6,026 nucleotides of DNA from an uncultured Collinsella sp. (GCA_902464645.1 CABQKL010000106.1:1-6026); one strand, 5' to 3'; shown: positions 1 to 5,664, counted from the first letter of the stretch. Translations and numbers: made by a program. Notes: generated by a model from the letters alone, not told the origin.

Positions 1-1012
1 CCATGAGCGACAGCGGCATCCAGGCGCCGCCCAAAAACGTCATGAGCATGCCGAGCAGGTTGCCCACACCGTTGAGCAACTCCTCGCGCGCGCCCAAGCT
101 CGAAAGGGCAAAGCCAACGGCCAGCGGCGTGCACGCCAGGGCAAACGTCGCTGCCAGCGCCAGGCACACACGGCCCACGCCGACCTCGGCGACCGCGCCG
201 GCAAAGCCCACGACACCCATCATGCTCGACACAAACCAGATACAGACGGTGAGCACGGCGGCGGCCGCAAATACGGCAAGCGAACGCTGGCGCTCGGAGA
301 TTGGGCCGGCATCCATACGACGCACGCGCTCGGGCTCGTTCATGCCCGAGAACACCAGCCCCACCGACACGATGACCGACGAGACAATCGCGTACGCACC
401 AAAGTTGAAATACGACTCGAGCGTGGCGGCGGCGGTCGAGTCGACCTTGACCTGCTCAATCTCGACCTTGGCACGCTCGGTGGCCGCATGTTCGGCAGCC
501 TTGGCGACGTAGCCGTTGGAGGCAGTGGGCTCTAGGGCCGCCGCGGTGCCCGCAAGCGAGATCCAGCGCGAGGCCTCGGCAGACGAAAGCGCCGCCGCCA
601 TGGTGCCAGCACCGTAGGTCACATCGAGCTTGGGCAGAGACTCCCCCGCGCGGGCGGCCGCAACGAGGTCGTCCTCAAACCCCTCCGGGATAAAGAACAC
701 GCAGTCGGCGCTGCCCTTGGCACTGTTGCTCTTGGAAAGCGCATCCGCAAGATCGTACGCATCGTCGCCGACGCCCGTGACCAGCTCAAAGCGCGAACCC
801 AGATGCTTGGTAAGCGCACGCGAAAGGTCGCTGCCGTCGCGGTCGACCACGATCACGTTGGCATCGTAGGGCTTGTACTCGGTGAGCTGCGACGAGTTCC
901 AGCTCACCGAGGCCGCAATGAATACGCCCAACAGCGAAATAAACACCGTGTAGATAAGCAGATAGAGCGGGTGTGCGAGCGCCATGCGAAGCGCAGTCTT
1001 AAAGGTGCTCAT
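1..1012 (-). CDS. ABC-2 type transporter permease B (C-terminus cut by window edge)
   Basis: Membrane subunit of an ABC exporter, the second of two permeases served by the ATPase at 2196-3134. The frame reads open from ATG at 1012 to the left edge: 337 residues are visible with no stop, so the protein is truncated by the window, not by mutation. The layout is that of the ABC2_membrane_3 family. One transmembrane helix (about residues 16-36) is followed by a large extracytoplasmic domain (about 37-200). A cluster of helices follows (about 202-222, 245-272, 281-305, 315-337). The cytoplasmic stretch NEPERVRRM (225-233) is the usual position of the family's E-R-x-x-x-R/M motif. The last visible residues, GGAWMPLSLM, resemble the conserved GG-x-W-x-P-L element before the final helices, so perhaps 40-60 residues are missing (inference). 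The start is supported by GGAAGGAG five bases upstream, and it overlaps the end of permease A by 14 bp. Substrate unknown; by context a drug or lipophilic-compound exporter. Confidence 0.88.
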   Translation of the reverse strand, partial: MSTFKTALRMALAHPLYLLIYTVFISLLGVFIAASVSWNSSQLTEYKPYDANVIVVDRDGSDLSRALTKHLGSRFELVTGVGDDAYDLADALSKSNSAKGSADCVFFIPEGFEDDLVAAARAGESLPKLDVTYGAGTMAAALSSAEASRWISLAGTAAALEPTASNGYVAKAAEHAATERAKVEIEQVKVDSTAAATLESYFNFGAYAIVSSVIVSVGLVFSGMNEPERVRRMDAGPISERQRSLAVFAAAAVLTVCIWFVSSMMGVVGFAGAVAEVGVGRVCLALAATFALACTPLAVGFALSSLGAREELLNGVGNLLGMLMTFLGGAWMPLSLM

Positions 1013-2186
1013 AGCGGCTCCTTCCAAAGATCAGCGTGGCGGCGGCAACGAACAACAGCGCCATAAGGACCAGCGCGCCGGCGCGAACGGCAAAGGGGCC
1101 CAGGTCCTCAAAGAAATACAGGCGGTTGAACATGTCACAGATGAGCTTGACGGGGTTGAGCCAGCACTCGGCCGGGCAGGCGCGGGCGACGTCGTCGGCA
1201 AGCGCCATCGCCGGCTCGCCGTAGAGGCCGGCGAACAGGGCGCACGTAGTGGCAAAGCCCGTGAGGATGCCCGACTTGGACGCCTTGCCGCCCTTAACGG
1301 GAAGCGTGCCCACAAAGAGTCCCAGGCCCGTGGCGGCAAGCGCGGAAGCGGCGGCGCCCGCCAAACACAGTCCCTCGCGCCCGCCAAAGTCGATGCCCAC
1401 GACTAGGCGCACGTAGCCGATCGCGATCGCCATCGAAGCAAAGGAGACCAGCCACGAGCCGACAAAGATGCCAGCCAGCGACGCCGTCTTGGAAAGACCG
1501 CCCACGCAGCGACGCGCGCCGAGGCCCGACAGATTGGGCTGCAAATCGACGACGCTCAAGGCGGCAAACTCGGCAGACATCATCGCCACCAGACCAAAGA
1601 GCGCGTAATAGTAGATGACCGTGCCATCGGGCGTGATGCGTGTCAGGCTTACGCGGTGGGTGCCACCCTCGAGCGATAGGGCGCGCGTAACCGCCTCCGG
1701 GTCGGCGAGCGCCGCCGGGTCGTCTTGGGCAATCTGGGACATGAGCTCGGCATTTTGCGTATACGAGCTTGCCATCGTCTCCAGAATGCTGCGGTCGGTG
1801 AGCACCGACGACGCACGCGAGCTGTCGTAGCTCGAAAGCAACGTGAGTTTGGGCGTGCCCGCATCGTCGACCGTATAGATGCCCGCGACCTCGCCGGCCT
1901 TAAGCGCACGGTTCGCATCGGCTGCGTCATCGCACTCGTGGATCTCGAGCAGCTGATCGTCGCCCTTCTTGGCAAGCGAGGTCGCCACGTCCTTAAAGGA
2001 CGAAGCGCCCCAGGCTTCGTCAGCGACAACGGCCACCGGCACCAGATCGACCGTGCCGTCAGAGCTCAGGTTCGCGAACATAAACATGAACATCGTCGAA
2101 AGCGCAATGGGAAAGATCGCGCCCCAGACCCATGTACTCGGTCGACGCAGTAGCGTCTTGACCGTGATAATGATGGTGTTGAACAT
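999..2186 (-). CDS. ABC-2 type transporter permease A
   Basis: Complete 395-residue membrane subunit of the same ABC exporter, a usual length for ABC2_membrane_3 permeases. A first helix (about 18-40, rich in Phe and Met) is followed by a soluble extracytoplasmic domain (about 41-188). About five more helices follow (189-212, 233-258, 272-296, 303-325, 366-388), and the short basic tail ends in FGRSRYEHL. The stretch DLQPNLSGLGARRCVGGLSKT (214-234) sits where relatives carry the cytoplasmic N-x-x-x-E-R-x-x-G motif, but without its usual acidic residue. The ATG is preceded by AGGAGGC, nine bases after the ATPase stop. Permeases A and B are similar in layout but clearly diverged, so they probably form a heterodimer (inference from LnrMN-type systems). 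The extracytoplasmic domain may contact substrate. An antibiotic or lipid export role is inferred from the neighbouring two-component genes. Confidence 0.9.
   Translation of the reverse strand: MFNTIIITVKTLLRRPSTWVWGAIFPIALSTMFMFMFANLSSDGTVDLVPVAVVADEAWGASSFKDVATSLAKKGDDQLLEIHECDDAADANRALKAGEVAGIYTVDDAGTPKLTLLSSYDSSRASSVLTDRSILETMASSYTQNAELMSQIAQDDPAALADPEAVTRALSLEGGTHRVSLTRITPDGTVIYYYALFGLVAMMSAEFAALSVVDLQPNLSGLGARRCVGGLSKTASLAGIFVGSWLVSFASMAIAIGYVRLVVGIDFGGREGLCLAGAAASALAATGLGLFVGTLPVKGGKASKSGILTGFATTCALFAGLYGEPAMALADDVARACPAECWLNPVKLICDMFNRLYFFEDLGPFAVRAGALVLMALLFVAAATLIFGRSRYEHL
1018..1025 (-). promoter_or_regulatory. Shine-Dalgarno site of permease B
   Basis: On the minus strand this reads GGAAGGAG, five bases before the ATG at 1012. 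It lies inside the last codons of permease A, so translation of B probably follows translation of A. It decides the start of permease B, which would otherwise be ambiguous because the gene has no upstream gap. Confidence 0.75.
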
Positions 2187-2190
2187 GGCC

Positions 2191-2197
2191 GCCTCCT
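2191..2197 (-). promoter_or_regulatory. Shine-Dalgarno site of permease A, overlapping the ATPase stop codon
   Basis: On the minus strand AGGAGGC begins inside the TAG stop codon (2196-2198) of the ATPase gene and lies four bases before ATG 2186. A ribosome finishing the ATPase is therefore placed directly on the start of permease A, a classic arrangement for translational coupling. Confidence 0.8.
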
Positions 2198-3134
2198 AGT
2201 CGCGTAGCTCGCGGCCGGTGATCTCGAGGAACACGTCGTTGAGGGTCGGCGGCTCGCTCCACACGCGGCCGAGTGCCACGTCAGCAGCGCGCAGCGTGTC
2301 AAGGATGTCGACCAGATTGTGCGGACTCGCTTCGCAGGTGCAGACGAGCTCGCCGCCGGACAGCTCGACCGAAAGCACGTGCTCGAGGGCGCGCAGTCGC
2401 TCGACCGTAGCGGGCTCGACAGCGCCGACCTCGACGGTCACGCGCTCGCCCATCTGAATCATGCGCTTGAGCTCGTCGTTGGTGCCCTGCGCCAGCACGC
2501 GCCCGCCGTCCATGATCATGATGTGGCTGCAAATCTGCTCGACTTCCTCCATGTAATGGCTGGTATACACCACCGTGGCGCCCTCGTCGCGCAGGCGGCA
2601 GATGCCCTCCAGGATGGCGTTGCGGCTCTGCGGGTCGACCGCCACCGTGGGCTCGTCAAAAAAGATGAGCTCGGGCTTGTGCGCGATACCGCAGGCGATG
2701 TTGAGGCGACGCGCCAGGCCGCCCGAGAGCTTGCCGGGGCGGAACTTGGTAAAGTCACCCAGCCCGACAAAGTCAATCGCCTCGTCCACCAGCGCACGGC
2801 GACGCTTGCGATCGTTAACGTAGAGGCTGCAGAAATAGTCGATGTTCTCGCGCACCGTGAGCTCGTCGAACACCGCCACCTGCTGCGGCACCACGCCGAT
2901 GCGGCGCTTGAGGTCGTAGCGGGCGGGCGTCATGGGTTCGCCGAACAGCTCGATGGCGCCTTTGTCGTAGGCGAGCAGCTGCAGAATGCAGTTGATGGAT
3001 GTGGTCTTGCCCGAGCCGTTGGGGCCCAGCAGGCCAAAGATCTCGCCAGGGGCGATGCTCAGGTTAAAGTGGTCGAGCGCGATAAGATCGTCGTAGCGCT
3101 TGACGAGGTTTTCGACGTGGACGATGTCTGTCAT
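2196..3134 (-). CDS. ABC transporter ATP-binding protein, drug/lipid exporter type
   Basis: Cytoplasmic ATPase (312 residues) that powers export through the two permeases downstream. All nucleotide-binding motifs are present: Walker A GPNGSGKTT (37-45), Q-loop in VVPQQ (81-85), signature LSGG (136-139), Walker B LIFFDEP (156-162) with catalytic Glu161, D-loop VDPQS (166-170) and switch His193. After about residue 225 comes a C-terminal extension of the DUF4162 kind, ending near PTLNDVFLEITGREL, as in DrrA/CcmA/LnrL-like exporters. An in-frame ATG 22 codons upstream (3200) would add a basic, low-quality extension. I prefer ATG 3134 because GAAGGG lies seven bases before it and because MTDIVHVENLVKRY is the normal family start. 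It is the first gene of the operon and divergent from the kinase gene, which suggests control by that two-component system. Substrate not determinable. Confidence 0.95.
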   Translation of the reverse strand: MTDIVHVENLVKRYDDLIALDHFNLSIAPGEIFGLLGPNGSGKTTSINCILQLLAYDKGAIELFGEPMTPARYDLKRRIGVVPQQVAVFDELTVRENIDYFCSLYVNDRKRRRALVDEAIDFVGLGDFTKFRPGKLSGGLARRLNIACGIAHKPELIFFDEPTVAVDPQSRNAILEGICRLRDEGATVVYTSHYMEEVEQICSHIMIMDGGRVLAQGTNDELKRMIQMGERVTVEVGAVEPATVERLRALEHVLSVELSGGELVCTCEASPHNLVDILDTLRAADVALGRVWSEPPTLNDVFLEITGRELRD

Positions 3135-3141
3135 GAGGCGG

Positions 3142-3147
3142 CCCTTC
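3142..3147 (-). promoter_or_regulatory. Shine-Dalgarno site of the ABC ATPase
   Basis: On the minus strand this reads GAAGGG, seven bases before ATG 3134. It supports that start over the in-frame ATG at 3200, which has no comparable purine-rich site. Confidence 0.65.
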
Positions 3148-3333
3148 TGTTGATTGCGGCCCGGTACGATTGCATCATCGCAGGAGCCGCCGGCGCGCAC
3201 CAGTGAGCTTTGTCACGAGTGCGAGGGGGCGGAGGCGAAACCCCCGCTCGCGCGAGCAATCGACGCCGCTTTGCCGCGCGGGAAGAATGTCACGGTTGCC
3301 CCGGGCGGCGCCTCCCCCGCGCGCAGCATCGCG

Positions 3334-3339
3334 TACAAT
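3334..3339 (+). promoter_or_regulatory. Candidate -10 box of the kinase-regulator operon (possible leaderless transcript)
   Basis: TACAAT matches the TATAAT consensus at five of six positions and stands out in a GC-rich stretch. Its last base is seven bases before the kinase ATG (3346), so transcription would start on or next to the A of the start codon. No Shine-Dalgarno sequence precedes this ATG, which fits a leaderless mRNA, a common type in Actinomycetota. There is no recognisable -35 at 17 bp spacing, so activator dependence is possible. Confidence 0.45.
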
Positions 3340-3345
3340 ACCCGT

Positions 3346-4488
3346 ATGAACAGGCTTTTCGACAAATCGATTGTATTGGCGTGCTGTATCGCAGCCGCTC
3401 TGGGCCTTGCTGTGGACGCTCGCCTGGTCGCGGCGTTTTGCCTTGGCGTTATTGCCACCTCGCTGGCCGAGGTCGCACAGGGGGAACGCACACGCCGCGT
3501 AAGCAAGGCCGCGAGTTACGCTTACATCATCGCGGCCGTCTTTGCGCCGCCGTTTGTGCCGTTTGCGCCTCTCGCCCTCTATGACATCGCGCGGCGCGTG
3601 CGCCGTGAACACGTTTGGGTCGCGTTGGGCATTGGCGTCGCCTTTGTCTTCGCACTCGTCGCGGACCTACGCGCCGACGCGCTCACCGCCCGAACGCTTC
3701 TACTGACCGCCATCCTTTCAGTTGCCGCCACCTTGTTATCGCTACGTACCGCCCAGTTGGAGCGCGAGCAGCAGCGCATGCGCCGCATCCGCGACGAGCT
3801 GCAGGAACGAGCTCTCGCGCTCGAAGCGCGCAACCGCGACCTTGCCGATCGCCAGGACTACGAAGTCGAGCTCGCGACACTCGCCGAACGCGCCCGTATC
3901 GCGCGCGAGATCCACGATAACGTCGGCCACCAGCTCACGCGCGCCTCGCTGCAGACCGAGGCCCTGCGCGTCGTGCACGCCGACGAGCCCAGGGTTGCCG
4001 CCGATTTCGCCGACGTCAAACGCACGGTTGACGAGGCGCTCCAGCTTGTGCGCACCAGCGTCCATGCGCTCAACGACAACGCCGTCGACCTTTCCGTGCA
4101 GCTCGAACGCATTGTCGAAGGCGCGCGCTCGGACGGCGGTCCGCAGATTGAGCTTGAAGTTATGGCCGAGCATGCACCCGCAAACGTCGCCAACTGCTTT
4201 GCGGCGGTCCTGCGCGAGGCGCTCTCCAACACCATGCGCCACGCTTGCGCCCATGCTGTCACTGTACGATGCATGGAGCATCCGTCGTTTTACCAGCTCA
4301 TCGTTACCGACGATGGCACGGGCGGGGTCCAAGCAAGCAGCCGCGGCGCCGCGGAGGGCATGGGGCTTGCCTCCATGCGCGAGCGCATCGAGGCGCTTGG
4401 CGGCACCTTCACCGCCGGCCCGCGTGTCGGCACCGGCGGCTGGCGCGTGTTTGCCACCGTTCCCAAACAGCAAGGAGATGAGGACTGA
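3346..4488 (+). CDS. Membrane sensor histidine kinase, DesK/NarL (HisKA_3) family
   Basis: Two-component sensor of 380 residues that autophosphorylates on His190 and passes phosphate to the regulator encoded next. Residues 1-133 hold four or five hydrophobic segments (about 8-43, 55-78, 88-107, 115-133) joined by very short loops. There is thus no extracytoplasmic sensor domain, and stimuli are probably sensed within the membrane. A charged, coiled-coil-like linker (about 134-180) leads to the H-box ERARIAREIHDNVGHQL (181-197), the HisKA_3 dimerisation domain. The ATPase domain shows an N-box REALSNTMRHA (290-300, Asn295), a G1 box DDGTGG (322-327; DDG rather than DNG is usual in DesK relatives) and a G2 box GMGLASMRERIEALGG (338-353). 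The frame extends upstream to an ATG at 3154, but those 64 residues are Pro/Ala-rich, precede the putative promoter and lack family character. ATG 3346 begins the first helix. The gene overlaps the regulator gene by one base. Confidence 0.93.
   Translation: MNRLFDKSIVLACCIAAALGLAVDARLVAAFCLGVIATSLAEVAQGERTRRVSKAASYAYIIAAVFAPPFVPFAPLALYDIARRVRREHVWVALGIGVAFVFALVADLRADALTARTLLLTAILSVAATLLSLRTAQLEREQQRMRRIRDELQERALALEARNRDLADRQDYEVELATLAERARIAREIHDNVGHQLTRASLQTEALRVVHADEPRVAADFADVKRTVDEALQLVRTSVHALNDNAVDLSVQLERIVEGARSDGGPQIELEVMAEHAPANVANCFAAVLREALSNTMRHACAHAVTVRCMEHPSFYQLIVTDDGTGGVQASSRGAAEGMGLASMRERIEALGGTFTAGPRVGTGGWRVFATVPKQQGDED
4472..4477 (+). promoter_or_regulatory. Shine-Dalgarno site of the response regulator
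   Basis: AAGGAG lies ten bases before ATG 4488, inside the last codons of the kinase gene. A weaker GAGG at 4480-4483 is four bases from the start. With the TGATG overlap this suggests coupled translation of kinase and regulator. Confidence 0.6.
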
Positions 4489-5117
4489 TGAGGCTCATCG
4501 TTGTCGACGACGACCGCTTGGTGGTCGATTCGCTCAAGATTATCCTGGGCGCCCAGCCGCAGATCGAAGTGGTGGGCACCGGTGCCAACGGCAACGATGC
4601 GGTTTCGCTCTATGCCGAACACGCGCCCGATATCGCACTGCTCGACATTCAGATGCCGGGGCGTGACGGACTTTCGGCGGCACGCGAGATCCTTGAGCGC
4701 GACCCTTCGGCGCGCGTGGTGTTTCTGACGACATTCTCGGATGACGAGTACATTGTGTCGGCGCTCAAACTGGGTGCCCGCGGCTACCTGATCAAGACCG
4801 ATGTCGCCGCCATTCCTCCGGCATTGACGCAAGTCATGGACGGCAAACGCGTACTCGAGGGCAAGGCGATCGAGGACATCAATTTTGACGGAACGGGCGT
4901 TGAGGCGGGCACACTCCGCCGACCCGCGGCCTTCGCCAGCCTAACCGACCGCGAGTTCGAAGTTGCCGAGCTCATCGCCCGCGGCCTCGACAACAAGGAG
5001 ATCGCCGCCACCGCCTACATGGGCGAAGGCACCGTGCGCAACCACATCAGCTCGATCCTTGCCAAAATGGGCCTACGCAACCGCACACAGATCGCCATTG
5101 CCTACCTGCGAGGGTAA
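4488..5117 (+). CDS. Response regulator, NarL/LuxR (FixJ) family
   Basis: Cytoplasmic transcription factor of 209 residues, a standard length for the family. The receiver domain (1-120) has the acidic pocket Asp7-Asp8-Asp9, the phosphorylation site Asp53 in LLDIQMPGRDG, the switch Thr81/Thr82 (FLTTFSDDEY) and Lys103 in GYLIKTD. A short linker leads to a GerE/LuxR helix-turn-helix (about 150-209): SLTDREFEVAELIARG, then the recognition helix in EGTVRNHISSILAKMG, ending NRTQIAIAYLRG. Every expected key residue is present, so it should be functional. ATG 4488 overlaps the kinase stop (TGATG), so the two are one transcript and a cognate pair. The likely target is the divergent ABC operon, as in LnrJK-type systems (inference). 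The stop codon lies within the 12-bp palindrome GGGTAATTACCC (5112-5123). Confidence 0.95.
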   Translation: MRLIVVDDDRLVVDSLKIILGAQPQIEVVGTGANGNDAVSLYAEHAPDIALLDIQMPGRDGLSAAREILERDPSARVVFLTTFSDDEYIVSALKLGARGYLIKTDVAAIPPALTQVMDGKRVLEGKAIEDINFDGTGVEAGTLRRPAAFASLTDREFEVAELIARGLDNKEIAATAYMGEGTVRNHISSILAKMGLRNRTQIAIAYLRG

Positions 5118-5137
5118 TTACCCAACGGCCGACCACC

Positions 5138-5191
5138 CCGGCATAGCAAAATGGCTGCTACCGCTTTAATGCCATTTCAAAACTATGCCGG
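5138..5191 (+). repeat. Two-part hairpin downstream of the response regulator (partial arm motif)
   Basis: CCGGCATAG (5138-5146) is complementary to CTATGCCGG (5183-5191), and AAATGGC (5149-5155) to GCCATTT (5171-5177). They enclose a 15-base loop, with a small internal loop between the two stems. The right half is also the left arm of the repeat at 5170-5343, so two structures compete for it. No T-run follows, so this is not a standard intrinsic terminator. The left half may be a remnant of a further copy of the repeat family. Confidence 0.55.
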
Positions 5192-5343
5192 TTTACTACG
5201 GTGAATCGCCCACCTTTGACCACGGCAAATTGCGCACTTGCAAAACCGCAGGTAGAGCGCTTGCAATATTTAGAAAAATGCAGTCATGGTCGGGGATGTC
5301 GAATTCATCGTAGTGAACCGGCATAGTTTTGTTCGGGCGGCCC
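5170..5343 (+). repeat. Palindromic intergenic repeat, copy 1
   Basis: Non-coding repeat whose core (5178-5331, 154 bp) is bounded by 28-base inverted arms at 5178-5205 and 5304-5331, each starting from its outer end as CAAAACTATGCCGG. The only two departures from perfect complementarity become G-U pairs in a plus-strand RNA. The arms surround about 98 bp containing CAAAACCGCAGGTAG (5241-5255) and ATGGTCGG (5286-5293). Copy 2 lies 260 bp downstream in the same orientation. Both outer borders match (TGCCATTT on the left; GTTCG then GCGGCCC on the right). Copy 1 also has a short internal direct repeat, GCGCACTTGCAA (5232-5243) and GCGCTTGCAA (5257-5266). No target duplication and no credible protein frame is seen. 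It could be a MITE/REP-like element, a structured RNA or a convergent-gene terminator. Confidence 0.8.
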
Positions 5344-5429
5344 TGCACGAGTGCCTCCGCAAGCCTCGCGGGACCAAAATGATCCGTTTTCTTCCGTCCC
5401 CGAGGGATCAGTGGCTGGTACTGATATGG
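5344..5429. other. Spacer between the two repeats
   Basis: No gene is visible in these 86 bp. They hold two weak, mutually exclusive pairings. GGGAC (5370-5374) can pair with GTCCC (5396-5400), enclosing AAAA/TTTT around 5376-5390. Alternatively TGATCC (5380-5385) can pair with GGATCA (5405-5410). I see no promoter-like sequence. Confidence 0.4.
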
Positions 5430-5604
5430 TGCCATTTCAAAACTATGCCGGATTACGGGTCTAAAGCCGGAACCCTCATCCATACCTTCATTTTTTCAAA
5501 AACGGCAGGCTATCTACCTGCGGTTTTGTTTTTGCAATTTTCTGTATGGTCGGAGGTTCGCTATCCAGCCCCGTAATCCGGCATAGTTTTGTTCGTAGCG
5601 GCCC
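5430..5604 (+). repeat. Palindromic intergenic repeat, copy 2
   Basis: Second copy of the repeat at 5170-5343, again with a 154-bp core (5438-5591). Its inverted arms are perfect for 22 bases (5438-5459 with 5570-5591), extending to 25 with one mismatch. The outer 14 bases are identical to copy 1, but the inner arm differs (ATTACGGG against TTTACTACGG), and both sides changed together so pairing is kept. ATGGTCGG (5546-5553) is exactly 260 bp from its counterpart in copy 1. The centre carries a terminator-like hairpin (5498-5533) that copy 1 lacks or has lost. Frames that cross it on either strand do not respect the repeat borders and look accidental. Confidence 0.8.
5498..5533 (+). terminator. 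Probable bidirectional intrinsic terminator nested in repeat copy 2
   Basis: AAAACGGCAGG (5499-5509) pairs with CCTGCGGTTTT (5517-5527) around a seven-base loop, with one G-G mismatch. A T-rich tail (TTTTGTTTTT, 5524-5533) follows on the plus strand. The A-run at 5498-5502 gives a T-run on the minus strand, so it could end transcripts arriving from either of the convergent genes. It lies about 380 bp after the response regulator stop and about 130 bp past the ferredoxin stop. Confidence 0.6.
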
Positions 5605-5606
5605 AA

Positions 5607-5655
5607 CCGCGCGTTCACGCGCGGGGCCGGTGGGGCATTTTGCCCCACCGGCCCC
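5607..5655. terminator. Two overlapping GC-rich hairpins after the ferredoxin gene
   Basis: GGGGCCGGTGGGGCA (5623-5637) is perfectly complementary to TGCCCCACCGGCCCC (5641-5655) around TTT, a 15-bp stem starting nine bases past the ferredoxin stop on the minus strand. CCGCGCGT (5607-5614) pairs with ACGCGCGG (5617-5624) and shares two bases with the first stem, so the two stems partly compete. Neither has a T-run on either strand. They may still act in termination or 3'-end protection of the ferredoxin operon mRNA, but a standard intrinsic terminator is not shown. Confidence 0.5.
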
Positions 5656-5664
5656 ATCCCAACG

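Larger units (their letters stand above)
3135..3345. promoter_or_regulatory. Divergent intergenic region between ABC operon and two-component operon
   Basis: These 211 bp separate the divergent ATPase and kinase genes and should hold both promoters. Visible elements are: a perfect 12-bp palindrome GCTCGCGCGAGC (3246-3257); two direct copies of TGTCACG (3211-3217 and 3289-3295, 78 bp apart); an imperfect hairpin pairing CGAGGGGG (3222-3229) with CCCCCGCTCG (3241-3250), with a one-base bulge; and a TACAAT hexamer (3334-3339). No convincing -35/-10 pair for the ABC operon is visible on the minus strand. TATTGT at 3337-3342 is the only A+T-rich hexamer there and would imply a leader of about 195 bases. 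The palindrome and direct repeats are candidate regulator sites by position only. Confidence 0.5.

Noticed and set aside
2319..3206. A 295-codon frame on the plus strand opposite the ABC ATPase
   Set aside because: It is a long shadow frame caused by GC-rich codon use; the minus strand holds every ABC ATPase motif in order.
3154..3345. A 64-residue upstream extension of the kinase
   Set aside because: The extension has no membrane or sensor character, lies upstream of the putative -10 box and overlaps the ABC operon control region.
3742..4473. A 243-codon minus-strand frame opposite the kinase
   Set aside because: It is antisense to a gene with clear H, N, G1 and G2 boxes, and it shows no family features of its own.
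5178..5331. An insertion sequence end pair with target-site duplication
   Set aside because: The flanks (TGCCATTT on the left, TTCG on the right) do not form a duplication and are shared by both copies, so they belong to the repeat. No transposase is present.
5196..5483. A 95-codon open frame on the minus strand across the repeat region
   Set aside because: It runs through repeat copy 1, the spacer and part of copy 2 without respecting their borders. It has no convincing ribosome site or recognisable domain, and opposing frames of similar length exist on the plus strand.
5286..5576. A 96-codon open frame on the plus strand starting at ATGGTCGG
   Set aside because: Its start is the repeat motif that recurs at 5546. 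The similarity between the two peptides (MVG...RHSFVR) comes from the DNA repeat, not from a conserved protein.
5170..5604. A CRISPR-like array
   Set aside because: There are only two long units, with internal inverted arms and 86 bp between them; no short regular repeats and spacers, and no cas genes.
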